DNA of 17,978 nt from a candidate division CSSED10-310 bacterium (GCA_016932295.1 JAFGDC010000178.1:1-17978); one strand, 5' to 3'; positions 7,660-16,135 are shown, counted from the first letter of the stretch. The notes: generated by a model not told the origin, from the sequence alone. A program made the numbers and translations.

Positions 7660-8806
7660 TTTGCCCCTCGCCTTCCACTGATTCCGGTTCATCCAGTTCC
7701 CCCGAAACCTGGAATTTTCTCATGAATTTCCTGTCGATGTGATCCTTCATGATGAAAGCCAGCGTGCCATCCAGCACCAGGGCCCATTTGCTCATTATAG
7801 CGGTACCGTCGCCCAGGTTCAGGATCAATTGGTAAGAGGATTGTGGTTTGAAGGAGCGCAATGGCCGCCGCTCGAGCGCCGCGGTCAGGTTGTAACGGAG
7901 AACGGGATTCTGCCGCACCGCGTATACCCCCACTTTTGCCAGTGAACGACTTCTCAGTTCAATACAGTCACCGCCGCCGAACATCTCCGGAAATTTGATG
8001 GAACGCAGCGTATCCTCCACCATCATGCCGCCGTCGCCGGCCGTGGGGATGCCGGAATCGACGAACAGCCGGCCGGGCCTGATACCGATGGCCAGCATGA
8101 CATAATCGGCGGGTACCCGCACGCCGTCATCCAGCACCACGTGTTCCGGCGTGATGGTCGCCACCCTGACGCCGGTCATGACCTGTATTCCTCGTCTTAC
8201 CATCGCCCGTGTGGCAAGTCTCGCGACCTTGGCGGGGAACCTTTTGAGTACTGCCGATCCGGCCACGAGGGTCACTTTCGGAGTGCCTGGAAGATCTTCT
8301 CCCAACCGCCTGGCGTTACCGGCCAATTCGACGCCCGCTGCGCCGCCGCCGGCCACCACGATGGTCACATCCCGCTTCGCCAGGTCGGACCGGATCATGC
8401 GCCTGGCTGTCAGAAGCCGATCGATTGGTTTCACCGGTATGACACGGGGATGCCCGGTCGGGAAGACATCCCGGGGGATCAGGCTGCCGATGTTGAATGA
8501 CACCACATCGTAGGAAATGACGCGTCCCGAAGCCAGGTACAGCCTTCGCTCGTCACCGGCAATCCCCACCACTGTATCCTGGATGAAGGCCGCGCCGCGT
8601 GTTTCCACCATCTTGCGGATGTTGAACCGCACTTCCTGTGGGCGGTACGTGCCTCCCAGCAGGCCCGGTCCCATTCCCGAATAGTAATGGTGCGGCCGCG
8701 GCCCGATAACCGTCGCCCGGTGCCCGCGTGCGATCACCTCATCGATGTGCAGCATGGTCGACATGTGGGCGTGGCCGCCTCCCACCAGGACGAGATGTTT
8801 CCCCAT
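7646..8806 (-). CDS. NDH-2-like FAD-dependent pyridine nucleotide oxidoreductase
   Basis: A 386-residue flavoprotein of the type II NADH dehydrogenase-like group. The FAD-binding motif is VLVGGGHAH (6-13), a variant shared with SelD-associated NDH-like proteins. The second dinucleotide (NADH) site is VVAGGGAAGVELAG (150-163). The second FAD motif is FGGGDCIEL near residue 308, and the C-terminal part (VYAVRQNP and beyond) is family-typical. The only cysteine is in FGGGDC, so the redox cysteine pair of sulfide:quinone oxidoreductase is absent; electron transfer from NAD(P)H to quinone or a protein partner is more likely. The start at 8806 is supported by AGAGGG about 8 nt upstream and by the dinucleotide motif that follows; a 38-codon upstream extension runs into the preceding gene and is rejected. 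It starts 25 bp after the DUF523/DUF1722 gene. Confidence 0.85.
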   Translation of the reverse strand: MGKHLVLVGGGHAHMSTMLHIDEVIARGHRATVIGPRPHHYYSGMGPGLLGGTYRPQEVRFNIRKMVETRGAAFIQDTVVGIAGDERRLYLASGRVISYDVVSFNIGSLIPRDVFPTGHPRVIPVKPIDRLLTARRMIRSDLAKRDVTIVVAGGGAAGVELAGNARRLGEDLPGTPKVTLVAGSAVLKRFPAKVARLATRAMVRRGIQVMTGVRVATITPEHVVLDDGVRVPADYVMLAIGIRPGRLFVDSGIPTAGDGGMMVEDTLRSIKFPEMFGGGDCIELRSRSLAKVGVYAVRQNPVLRYNLTAALERRPLRSFKPQSSYQLILNLGDGTAIMSKWALVLDGTLAFIMKDHIDRKFMRKFQVSGELDEPESVEGEGQNESA

Positions 8807-8831
8807 GGTACTTCCCTCTGTCTTGCCTGCT

Positions 8832-9782
8832 TTATACGTGGTTGCGGAGCCGCAGTTCGATCGGGTGTGGCTTGAGATAGTATTGCCGCGCGAGATAGGG
8901 TTGCCCGTACTTACGGACATAATGATTCAAAAGGGTCACTGGTACCAGCAGCGGCACGTGATGATCACGATAGTGCGCCATGGTTTCCAGCAGTTCTTGT
9001 TTCTCATCGGCGCTCAACACCTTCTTGAAATATCCCATGACGTGCTGCAGGGTGTTGATGTTCTTTTTTACCGTGGCTTTCAAGAGCAGCGCCTCGGTGA
9101 GCACGGCCAGGTATTCTTCGGTGACCTTCTGCAAAGAAGCGCTTTCGGTTCCGGCAACCAGCCTGCCCAGCAATCGCAGGTGCCTTGGACTGTGTGCCAT
9201 GAGCAGGAGCTTGTGCCTGGTGTGGAAATCCATCAGGCCACTCACCGTGTGATCGCCGGAGCGCATCTCCCGCCATCTCATGAACACAAAGACCCGCTCG
9301 ATGAAGTTTTCGCGAAGCTCCGCGTCGTGGAGCCTGCCCTCCTCTTCCACCGGTAGCAGCGGGAACCGCTCCATGAACGCCCGTGCCCAGATTCCGACCC
9401 CATTTCGGACTGCCACACCCTTATCATTGTATACCTTGACGCGTTCCATGCCACTACTGGGTGATTTGGCTTTGAAAAGGAAACCGTCCAGTTGCATCTC
9501 GGCCAGTTCGTCCAGCTTCCCTTTCGCCCAGTCCAGCATCTGCTGTGTGCAATCCACTCTCGTTTTTTGCGTGACCAGCCGCGGCGCCGCCGGATCGCCT
9601 GTCAGTCGAAAAGCCTCCCTCGGCACACCGAAGCCCGCTTCCACTTCCGGGCAGACCGGAATATAGTCAACATACGCACCGAGCGTGTTCACCAGGAAGC
9701 GATCGAGTTTGTGTTGGCCGTCATACCGGACCTCGTGGCCCATCAGGCATGAGCTGATTCCCAGTCGCACCTTGTCTTCCAT
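8832..9782 (-). CDS. DUF523 (TudS-like)-DUF1722 (YbgA-like) two-domain protein
   Basis: A 316-residue cytoplasmic protein. Residues 5-140 are a DUF523 domain, whose characterised member TudS is a [4Fe-4S] thiouracil desulfurase. Residues about 155-310 are a DUF1722 domain as in E. coli YbgA (FHTRHKLLLMAHSP, then NTLQHVMGYFKK, then PLLVPVTLLNHYV). Cluster cysteines are visible at Cys12 (SSCLMG) and Cys44 (PVCPE), but the third position reads SPSSGMERVKVY, with Ser110 where TudS-type proteins usually show SPSCG. The domain may therefore lack a cluster or use another ligand. The start at 9782 has GGGAG 5 nt upstream; ATG at 9818 and GTG at 9839 are weaker alternatives. It is the first gene of the operon with the NDH-like and rhodanese-rubrerythrin genes, which supports a role in sulfur or redox metabolism. 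Confidence 0.87.
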   Translation of the reverse strand: MEDKVRLGISSCLMGHEVRYDGQHKLDRFLVNTLGAYVDYIPVCPEVEAGFGVPREAFRLTGDPAAPRLVTQKTRVDCTQQMLDWAKGKLDELAEMQLDGFLFKAKSPSSGMERVKVYNDKGVAVRNGVGIWARAFMERFPLLPVEEEGRLHDAELRENFIERVFVFMRWREMRSGDHTVSGLMDFHTRHKLLLMAHSPRHLRLLGRLVAGTESASLQKVTEEYLAVLTEALLLKATVKKNINTLQHVMGYFKKVLSADEKQELLETMAHYRDHHVPLLVPVTLLNHYVRKYGQPYLARQYYLKPHPIELRLRNHV

Positions 9783-9832
9783 ATCGACTCCCGCGTGTAT
9801 CGTCCTTCCCACCCGCATACCTGCCCGTATAT

Positions 9833-9861
9833 TTGACACGGATTATTTTAGCAGGTGTAAT
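9833..9861 (+). promoter_or_regulatory. Sigma-70-type promoter for the sulfatase-TPR gene
   Basis: TTGACA (9833-9838), a 17-bp spacer, then TGTAAT (9856-9861). This is a perfect -35 and a five-of-six -10 at ideal spacing, the best promoter match I found in the window. Transcription would begin near 9868, about 60 nt before the ATG. It overlaps a minus-strand promoter candidate. Confidence 0.6.
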
Positions 9862-9874
9862 GGTGGGACCGCAA
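9845..9874 (-). promoter_or_regulatory. Possible promoter for the DUF523/NDH/rhodanese-rubrerythrin operon
   Basis: On the minus strand: TTGCGG (9869-9874), an 18-bp spacer, then TGC-TAAAAT (9845-9853), an extended -10 with five of six -10 bases. Transcription would start near 9838, giving a leader of about 55 nt. It lies inside the plus-strand promoter, so the two may exclude each other. Confidence 0.38.
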
Positions 9875-9927
9875 ACAATGATACCGGTTTCCGGCGGTCG
9901 TGCTAAGGTGAAAGAGAGTTGAATCGG

Positions 9928-11776
9928 ATGCGTTTTTCAAGATTGCTGCTGACTATAGCAAGCATTATATGGTCACTGGCCATGCCGCTGTTTCTGACCG
10001 CCTGCGGGAAACGGCCGGCACCCGCTGATTCGAGCGGAGTTGCGACTGGTTGGCTGGGGGAAGCCGCTGGTTTCGATGTACTGCTCATCACTCTCGATAC
10101 GGTTCGTGCGAACCGCCTCGGATGCTATGGCTACCCGTCCGCCGCCACGGGCAGTGTCGACTCGCTGTGCAATCCTGGCGTCCGATTCGACAGTGCATTC
10201 AGTTCGGTTCCACTGACCCTGCCCTCTCATGCGACCATACTCACCGGGCGATACCCCATGGAACATGGCGTCCGGGACAATGGGCTGTTCAAGCTGGATA
10301 CTGTCGAAACAAGCATCGCCGAACGTCTCAAGTCGGCGGGCTATGATACTGCCGCTTTCATCGGGAGTTTTGTTCTCGATCAACGATTCGGCCTCGCGCA
10401 GGGTTTCGATCTCTATGATTTCGAAGTGTCACCCCAGGGTATTAAGCCTCAAATGGTGGATTTCAATGAGCGGTCCGCGCAGGATGTCACGGATAGTTAC
10501 CTCCGGTGGCTGGGTGAGCGTACCGCAGGTAAGGCGGCAACACCATACTTCGCCTGGCTCCATTATTTCGATCCGCATCAGCCCTACAGCTCGCCGTTCG
10601 TTTTCGAGGGCAGGTTTACCGGCCACCCCTATGATGCGGAAATAGCCTACGTCGATCATCATCTCGGCCGCATCCTCACCACCCTCGAGGGACTCGGCAC
10701 GAGGCGGCGAACCCTCATCCTGCTCACCGCCGACCATGGTGAGTCGCTGGGTGAACACGGCGAGGATACCCATGGCATATTCATCTATGATGCCACCATC
10801 AGGTGCCTCTGATCATCTCATGTCCGAGTCTTTTCACCTCATCGATCACCGTGACCGATGACCTGGTCGGCCTCGTGGATATCGCACCCACCATCCTCCA
10901 CCTGCTCGGGTTGCCCGGCGGCCTCTCCATGAGCGGTCGTAACCTGTTCGGCGAGTATCCGCCGGACAGGCGGCTCTATATCGAGAGCCAGGGGCCGCTC
11001 TACATGACCGGCTGGAGTCCGTTGGCCGGCCTGCGCACCCTCAAGTATAAATTTATTAAGGCACCGGTGCCCGAGCTGTATGCGCTGGCGGAAGATCCGG
11101 GGGAACTCGATAACCTCTGGAGTAAGGATACCGCCATCGGGCGGCAATTGGCGGCAGATCTGAAGCGCATGCCGGGCGGTGCCACCCACGGAGATGCGTC
11201 CCTTCTGATTGCCGACGAGGTGAGCGAGCGGTTGTATGCGCTTGGGTATGTCCATGCCGAGAATGAGGTGTTCAGCACGGATGATTCGCTGCCCGATCCG
11301 AAGGATATGATCGGCTATTCACCGCGACGAAGGATATCCAGGAACTTTACACGACGGGTGAGTTTGAGAAGGCTGTTGCGGCGGCCCAGGACATCCTGGA
11401 TAACTGTGCACTGTGTGACGCGGCCTGGCGCATCAAGGCCTTTTCCTTGCTCAAACTGAATCGGGGGGAAGAGGCAGTCAGAATGCTTCAGGATGGGGTG
11501 CGTACTCGTCCCAATGTGTTCCGGCTGCGTTCCCTTGCCCAGGCGCTCATCATGCAGAACCGATGTGACGAGGCGTTCGATGTGTTGGACCAGTATCAGC
11601 GTCTTGCACCAAAGGATGGCAAGGTATACATGCTGCGCGGCGATTGTTACCGGGCGGCAGGGAACCTCGAAGAGATGCGAAGTGAATACGAGCGAGCCTT
11701 GCTGGTGGATCCCCACCGCATCTCGACACCCATCTCCAAGCGTCTGACAGCCATCCCCTCACCTGGCTACGAGTGA
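9928..11776 (+). pseudogene. Sulfatase-like alkaline phosphatase-superfamily lipoprotein with C-terminal TPRs, split by two -1 frameshifts
   Basis: Undoing two single-base losses gives one 616-residue protein. The signal peptide has a lipobox (LTAC, Cys26). The sulfatase domain runs from LLITLDTVR (metal Asp57) through PLTLPSHATILTG and ADHGESLGEHGE to PELYALAEDPGE. The nucleophile site reads TLPSH (97-101), not the C/S-x-P-x-R of formylglycine sulfatases, so it may act as a phosphatase, transferase or atypical sulfatase. About three TPR repeats follow (NRGEEAVRMLQDGV onward). Shift 1 at about 10803: AGGTGCC should be AGGGTGCC to give ATIRVPLIIS. Shift 2 at about 11318: TATTCACC should be TATTTCACC to give GYFTATKDIQ. 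Both shorten a run of three identical bases to two, so read or assembly error is as likely as true decay. ATG 9928 (GAGAG upstream) is preferred; TTG 9919 is possible. Confidence 0.82.
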
Positions 11777-14700
11777 TTCGCCGCCGGCCGCCGTCTCCGG
11801 AATTGCCCCGCGCACCCGCACTTCATCCAAGGCCAGGCAGAATGTCCTGTCACCCTGGTTCGGTCCCACCGCCGCGAAGACCACGCCGGAACCGGACTGT
11901 TCCTCGGCGGTTCCAGGCAGTGCTCCCGCTACGCCAATGAAGGCGTGGGCGGGTGCCTGTGGTTGGCTCATCTCCTTACATCCGAGCATGTTCAGCGCGC
12001 ATTCGCCCTCCCTGCCCAGATGGCGTGAAGCATCGAGGACCGCGACGCCAGCGACGATGGTATCCGCCGGCAGCGTTTCCACCCATTTCAACATGGCTGC
12101 CCCTGATCCACCTGTCGCGGCGGTGTCGAATGTCTGTATCAGGATGACATCTCCGGTGTGCGGCGCCACTGCCATGAGGTTGTAACCGGCATGATGAGGA
12201 GAGCGGTTCTCCGCGTGAATGAATAGGTCTCCGTAGAAGCCGCCGCCCGGCGCCGGTCCGGACCTGGCCAGGATGGCGGTGGGGCAGACCACGCCGGTAG
12301 CGCCGATGAAGCCTCCGGAAGCGCAGTAGCTCTTGGCCGGCGCCAGCGTGGCCGCGCGCAGTTCCAGGCACGGCGGCGAGGCTGACGACGGAAGCATGAA
12401 GGCATACCAGTTCCATGCGGGTTGTAGCTCAAGGATCGCCAGAGAGGTGTCGCCGAGTACTATTTCCACCTGCTGGCGGGGTGCTTCCGGACAGGCGATC
12501 CAGAACAGCCGCATAGTCATCAGGACCGGTTGCGACGGCGCCGTGAGAACATCGATCCGCGCCGGATTCCTGGTCATCAGCAGACAGTCGTCGGGGTTCA
12601 CATCAGCGGCTCGGAAGATCCACCCAGGTTCGGTCTGAATCGGCTCGAACCCTTGTCTCGGAATGACTCTCACCAATCGATCGGCGCCTCCCATGGCGGC
12701 GCGCGGAAATGCTCCGGTGGTTCCACGGGCGCTAATTTCGTTCATGCCGGTTGCACCACCGGGCCGCCCCCCGGTGCCAGCCATACCCACCAACGTATAT
12801 CCACCGGCGCTATAAGGCTGCGAAAACCGTTTGGCATCGTTGAACTTGTTAAGCGCGTTACCGTACATCAGGCGTTCCTCTGGCCCCAGGAGCAGCAGAT
12901 CCAGATCGAGCCAGCGCCACATATCGAGGGCGTCATCCTGGTGAGGTGTGGCCAGTAGCCCCCGGACCTGCGCGACAGTCCGTTCGGCCCGCGATGTTCC
13001 AACCTGGAACTGACCTGTGTAGTACGTAGTGCCTGCCGCCACCCGCCGGCCGGCGAATGGAGGTATCGTGTTGCCCCTGATTCTGCCCGCTTCGATCTCG
13101 GGTTCGCGCTGCAGGATGAAGTCTCGCGGTGTGCGCTCCGCAAGCCATTTCAGCACGGCCCGTTCCGGCGCGGTGACAAACGTGGTGAATCGCTGGTTCG
13201 AAGTATCGGCGCTGTTATAAAGATCGATCAGCATGGTGGGCGCCGCCGCCGCCCAGATCAGGGCGAGACCGGCATACAGGATGCGCCGCCTCCGCCGGGA
13301 GCGGGTTCCTGTCAGCATGCGTCCGGAAAAATAGAGGAGCACCAGGTAGAAAATGAATCCACCCCGCAATCCGAATTCATTCTCGTAGCCATCCATCCGG
13401 ACAAGGGCGAGAAGGAAGAGCGAGATGCTTCCCAGGAGCATGGGCGCCAAATTCCTTCCGCCGCGGGAAAGCGCGCCCGCCAGCGCGGTGGGAAGCAGTG
13501 GCCCGAAATTCAGACCAAGGATGACAGCCAGGGCGGCTAATCCGCCGGCCGGCAAGGCCAGTCTGAAACCGCTTCCCGAGCCGGTTGAAAAAAATCCCAG
13601 ACTGACGTACATGGCCAGGAAGGGCGCCATGGTCAACGCGAACAGCAGTATTGCGGTCAGCCGGCGAATGAAGCAGACCCCTGCCCGGGATACCAGCAGG
13701 AACAGCCCGTACCAGGCGCCGGCGATGACGGCGATAAATCCGGAAAATCCCATCATCAGGCCGATCGTCAAGCCCGCCATGAGCACGGCGCGTTTACCGC
13801 TTCGCAGTGTCATGACCAGCAGCACCAGGAGGAGAGCCAGTGCCATTAGGTGTTGGGGGGTATACAGCAGACCCCGGTACAATCCATCGATCTGTGGTGG
13901 TCCGAACAGCCAGCGGCTCAATCCATCGATATTGTAATCGCCCAGGTAGCGCAGTTCCCATCGGGGAAGTTCCACGAATGCCCGCACCCCTTCGAAGCTG
14001 TAACATGTTATGCCGAGCAGGCTGAGGATCGCGGCCAGGCGTCCGGATTTGAACAATGTCCGCCAGGTCCAGAAGGCGGTCGACATGAAAATCAGTACCA
14101 CCGCGATGTTGCATCCGCGCAACCCGGCCTCGGCGCTGAGAGCGCCTCCTGAGAGCCGATGGGCGAAGGCTGGAACGAGAAAATAGAGCCAATAGTAGTG
14201 CAGTGTTTCTTCCTGGAAGTAGGGATTGCGCGGGGGGAAGCTGCCGTGCCCCAGCTCCTGAACCACCGCCAGATGCACCCAGAAGTCGTGGTCGAAATAG
14301 GTGCGGTAGAGGTGCGCTTCATCCATCCGCCGGCCGATACTCGAGTAAGGCGGGGCGATCAGGATCAGCGTGATGGTCATGACCACCAGCCATGGCAACC
14401 AGTGCTTCCGTTCCGGTTTCCCGGTCCGTTCGAGACCGATGTGTAATCGTGCCAGAACGGCGCCTTCCAGGAGCGCGGCGGGAGCATAGATCAGGAGGGT
14501 GGCGAAGAGCCGGAAACCGGTCAACCCGGCGGCGCCCGCCAGGGTGAGGCAGCCGGCGCCGAAACCTACGAGCAACGTGGGGAGCAGGTGATGGGGTTTC
14601 CACCGGGCCAGCAGCAGCCAGCCGCTCAGGCCGGGCAAAGCGAGGAGCAGGAAGGCGGCCGGCACGGTGAGTGCGGCGGCGTGGAACCCCGGACTCATGG

Positions 14701-14785
14701 CATGGTTGAGTGCCAGAAGCCCCGCCCCGGCGGTCATTATGCCGACCGATACAAGCAGTGCACTGTTGCGGCGCGGCGCGGACAT
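11759..14785 (-). CDS. Large GT-C-like polytopic membrane protein with C-terminal ILEI/PANDER (FAM3-like) domain
   Basis: A 1008-residue membrane protein. Residues 1-525 hold about 14-16 hydrophobic segments. The long loop at 150-190 carries DHDFWVHLAVVQEL (165-178), then HGSFPPRNPYF and LHYYWLYFLVP, as in GT-C/DUF2298-like glycosyltransferases; the acidic residues would bind a lipid-linked sugar. Residues 530-660 resemble the soluble C-terminal part of such enzymes (RAVLKWLAERTPRDF). Residues about 740-840 look like a beta-sandwich. Residues about 855-975 match the ILEI/PANDER fold: GYNLMAVAPHTGDVILIQTF, LKWVETLPADTIV, then AFIGVAGALPGTA. The start at 14785 has a perfect AGGAGG 4 nt upstream. 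The gene begins 33 bp after pmbA, so it probably shares the tldD-pmbA operon, and its 3' end overlaps the sulfatase gene end by 18 bp on the opposite strand. Transferase function is inferred; substrate is unknown. Confidence 0.8.
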   Translation of the reverse strand: MSAPRRNSALLVSVGIMTAGAGLLALNHAMSPGFHAAALTVPAAFLLLALPGLSGWLLLARWKPHHLLPTLLVGFGAGCLTLAGAAGLTGFRLFATLLIYAPAALLEGAVLARLHIGLERTGKPERKHWLPWLVVMTITLILIAPPYSSIGRRMDEAHLYRTYFDHDFWVHLAVVQELGHGSFPPRNPYFQEETLHYYWLYFLVPAFAHRLSGGALSAEAGLRGCNIAVVLIFMSTAFWTWRTLFKSGRLAAILSLLGITCYSFEGVRAFVELPRWELRYLGDYNIDGLSRWLFGPPQIDGLYRGLLYTPQHLMALALLLVLLVMTLRSGKRAVLMAGLTIGLMMGFSGFIAVIAGAWYGLFLLVSRAGVCFIRRLTAILLFALTMAPFLAMYVSLGFFSTGSGSGFRLALPAGGLAALAVILGLNFGPLLPTALAGALSRGGRNLAPMLLGSISLFLLALVRMDGYENEFGLRGGFIFYLVLLYFSGRMLTGTRSRRRRRILYAGLALIWAAAAPTMLIDLYNSADTSNQRFTTFVTAPERAVLKWLAERTPRDFILQREPEIEAGRIRGNTIPPFAGRRVAAGTTYYTGQFQVGTSRAERTVAQVRGLLATPHQDDALDMWRWLDLDLLLLGPEERLMYGNALNKFNDAKRFSQPYSAGGYTLVGMAGTGGRPGGATGMNEISARGTTGAFPRAAMGGADRLVRVIPRQGFEPIQTEPGWIFRAADVNPDDCLLMTRNPARIDVLTAPSQPVLMTMRLFWIACPEAPRQQVEIVLGDTSLAILELQPAWNWYAFMLPSSASPPCLELRAATLAPAKSYCASGGFIGATGVVCPTAILARSGPAPGGGFYGDLFIHAENRSPHHAGYNLMAVAPHTGDVILIQTFDTAATGGSGAAMLKWVETLPADTIVAGVAVLDASRHLGREGECALNMLGCKEMSQPQAPAHAFIGVAGALPGTAEEQSGSGVVFAAVGPNQGDRTFCLALDEVRVRGAIPETAAGGESLVAR

Positions 14786-14818
14786 GGAACCTCCTGGCCG
14801 CCGGATTGCCGGATGAAA

Positions 14819-16135
14819 CTACAAGGTCTCGGTGAAAGTGAAATCGGCTATGCGCAGAGCCGGCGCCGCTGCCAGTCCATATTCTCCGGCAGGCAACGTC
14901 TCGGTTCCGACTGCTTCTATACGCTGGAACGCGGCCATGACGCTTTCATTATACCGCAGATCATGCAACACGCCCTTCATCTTTCCATCCTCCACCAGGA
15001 TGATGCCGTTCCTGGTTACTCCGGTGGCCCGGGAATGCTTTGGATCGACTTCGCGGTTATAATGGAATCTGCTGATGAGCAGGGCGCGGTCCACCGCCAT
15101 CGGGTCCCCGTCTCCAGGCGCCAGCACAAGGCGTGATGCGCTCTGTCCTAAAGTGGCGCGGCTGCCGATGCTGTGCCCCGTGGAAACCGTACCGTGCCTG
15201 GCGGCGGTGAGGCGGTCATGGAGCGTGTTGATAAAACGGCCCCGTTCTATCAGCGTGACCTCCTGCCGCGGATAGCCTTCGAGGTCGAACGGAATCTGTG
15301 GGTAGCGGGGGAAGAAGGCATTGTCGCGAATGGTCACCGATTCCCCGGTGACCAGCGTGTTCAGTTTGCCGCTGAGGAAGCTCCGGCCTTCCTCGTATTG
15401 CAGCGCTCCGAAGGCGTTCCACATGGTGGTTTCCATGAGATTCGCCACCGCGTGCGGTTCGAGGATGACCCGGTAACGGCCTGGAACGAGCCTGTCCTTC
15501 AGGAGTGGAAGCCGCAGTTTGGTCATGGCGCGATTCGATACCGCCTGAATGTCCAGATCCGCCGCACGCCACGCTTTGTCCTGTGCCCAGGCGCTTCCAC
15601 CATTCTTCATGTAGGTGACACTCACCTGGAAATCGCTGCCTTCGTGAAAGGCCATCACCCCGCTGCTGTCGGTGACGGCGAAACTGTAACTGGAATGCGC
15701 GACGGCACCGGCGGCTGTCGCTCCCTCCGCCTTGGCGGGTGCCACCAGGCACTGCACCATCTCGCCCCGCTCTTCCGGCGTCACCGCCGGAATAACGGGA
15801 TCGACCGCAGCCATCCGCCTGTATTCCTGCGGCCCTAACGGCGGCAGTTCCGGAAATGACGTCTGCTGGTGCGCCACCATCCGGACGGCATCGTCAACCG
15901 CCCGGCGAAGTTGTTCCGGTTCGGTGCGGTTGGTCAGCACCGAGGCGATCCGATTGTTCCGAACCACCGAAATCATGATCTCCACTGAACGGGTCACCAC
16001 ATTCTGATGAATGCTGTTATCGGTGAATCGTGTCAGTCCCTGCTTTTCATCGGTGATCATCAACATGGTCTGATCAGCCACGGCATGACCGGTGACCACG
16101 GTGGTAATTCGTTCCACCAGTGATTTGTCCATCAT
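14819..16135 (-). CDS. pmbA: TldE/PmbA-type subunit of the TldD/TldE metalloprotease
   Basis: A 438-residue cytoplasmic partner subunit of TldD. In E. coli the TldD/TldE heterodimer degrades unfolded peptides and trims modified peptide precursors such as microcin B17. The family's N-terminal part is visible (TRSVEIMISVVRNNRIASV near residue 50), as are the middle domain with PGRYRVILEPHAVANLMET (221-239), the GRFINTLHDRLTAARHGT region near 300 and the C-terminal KMKGVLHDLRYNE. It lacks the HExxxH metal site, as expected for TldE. Its ATG overlaps the tldD stop as ATGA, which indicates translational coupling; a second in-frame ATG follows directly. The upstream site is a G-rich GGGGGTGG. The family is certain, and the assignment to the non-catalytic partner follows from the missing motif and the gene order. 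Confidence 0.9.
   Translation of the reverse strand: MMDKSLVERITTVVTGHAVADQTMLMITDEKQGLTRFTDNSIHQNVVTRSVEIMISVVRNNRIASVLTNRTEPEQLRRAVDDAVRMVAHQQTSFPELPPLGPQEYRRMAAVDPVIPAVTPEERGEMVQCLVAPAKAEGATAAGAVAHSSYSFAVTDSSGVMAFHEGSDFQVSVTYMKNGGSAWAQDKAWRAADLDIQAVSNRAMTKLRLPLLKDRLVPGRYRVILEPHAVANLMETTMWNAFGALQYEEGRSFLSGKLNTLVTGESVTIRDNAFFPRYPQIPFDLEGYPRQEVTLIERGRFINTLHDRLTAARHGTVSTGHSIGSRATLGQSASRLVLAPGDGDPMAVDRALLISRFHYNREVDPKHSRATGVTRNGIILVEDGKMKGVLHDLRYNESVMAAFQRIEAVGTETLPAGEYGLAAAPALRIADFTFTETL

Noticed and set aside
7646..8806. Annotation of the flavoprotein as sulfide:quinone oxidoreductase, suggested by the rhodanese neighbour
   Set aside because: The protein has a single cysteine (in FGGGDC), so the redox-active cysteine pair of that enzyme is missing.
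8807..8920. An upstream start (8920) for the NDH-2-like gene
   Set aside because: It would overlap the DUF523/DUF1722 coding region by about 90 bp. The FAD motif starts right after the 8806 ATG, which has its own ribosome-binding site.
10795..10815. Programmed ribosomal frameshifting in the sulfatase gene
   Set aside because: No slippery heptamer or downstream stimulatory structure is seen at either site, and two separate shifts would be needed in one gene.
15173..15838. Long antisense open frames (for example 15173-15838, 2652-3218, 5026-5517, 1083-1631)
   Set aside because: They lie opposite well-supported genes in GC-rich DNA, have no recognisable domains, and are rich in Arg, Pro, His and Gly, as shadow frames are.
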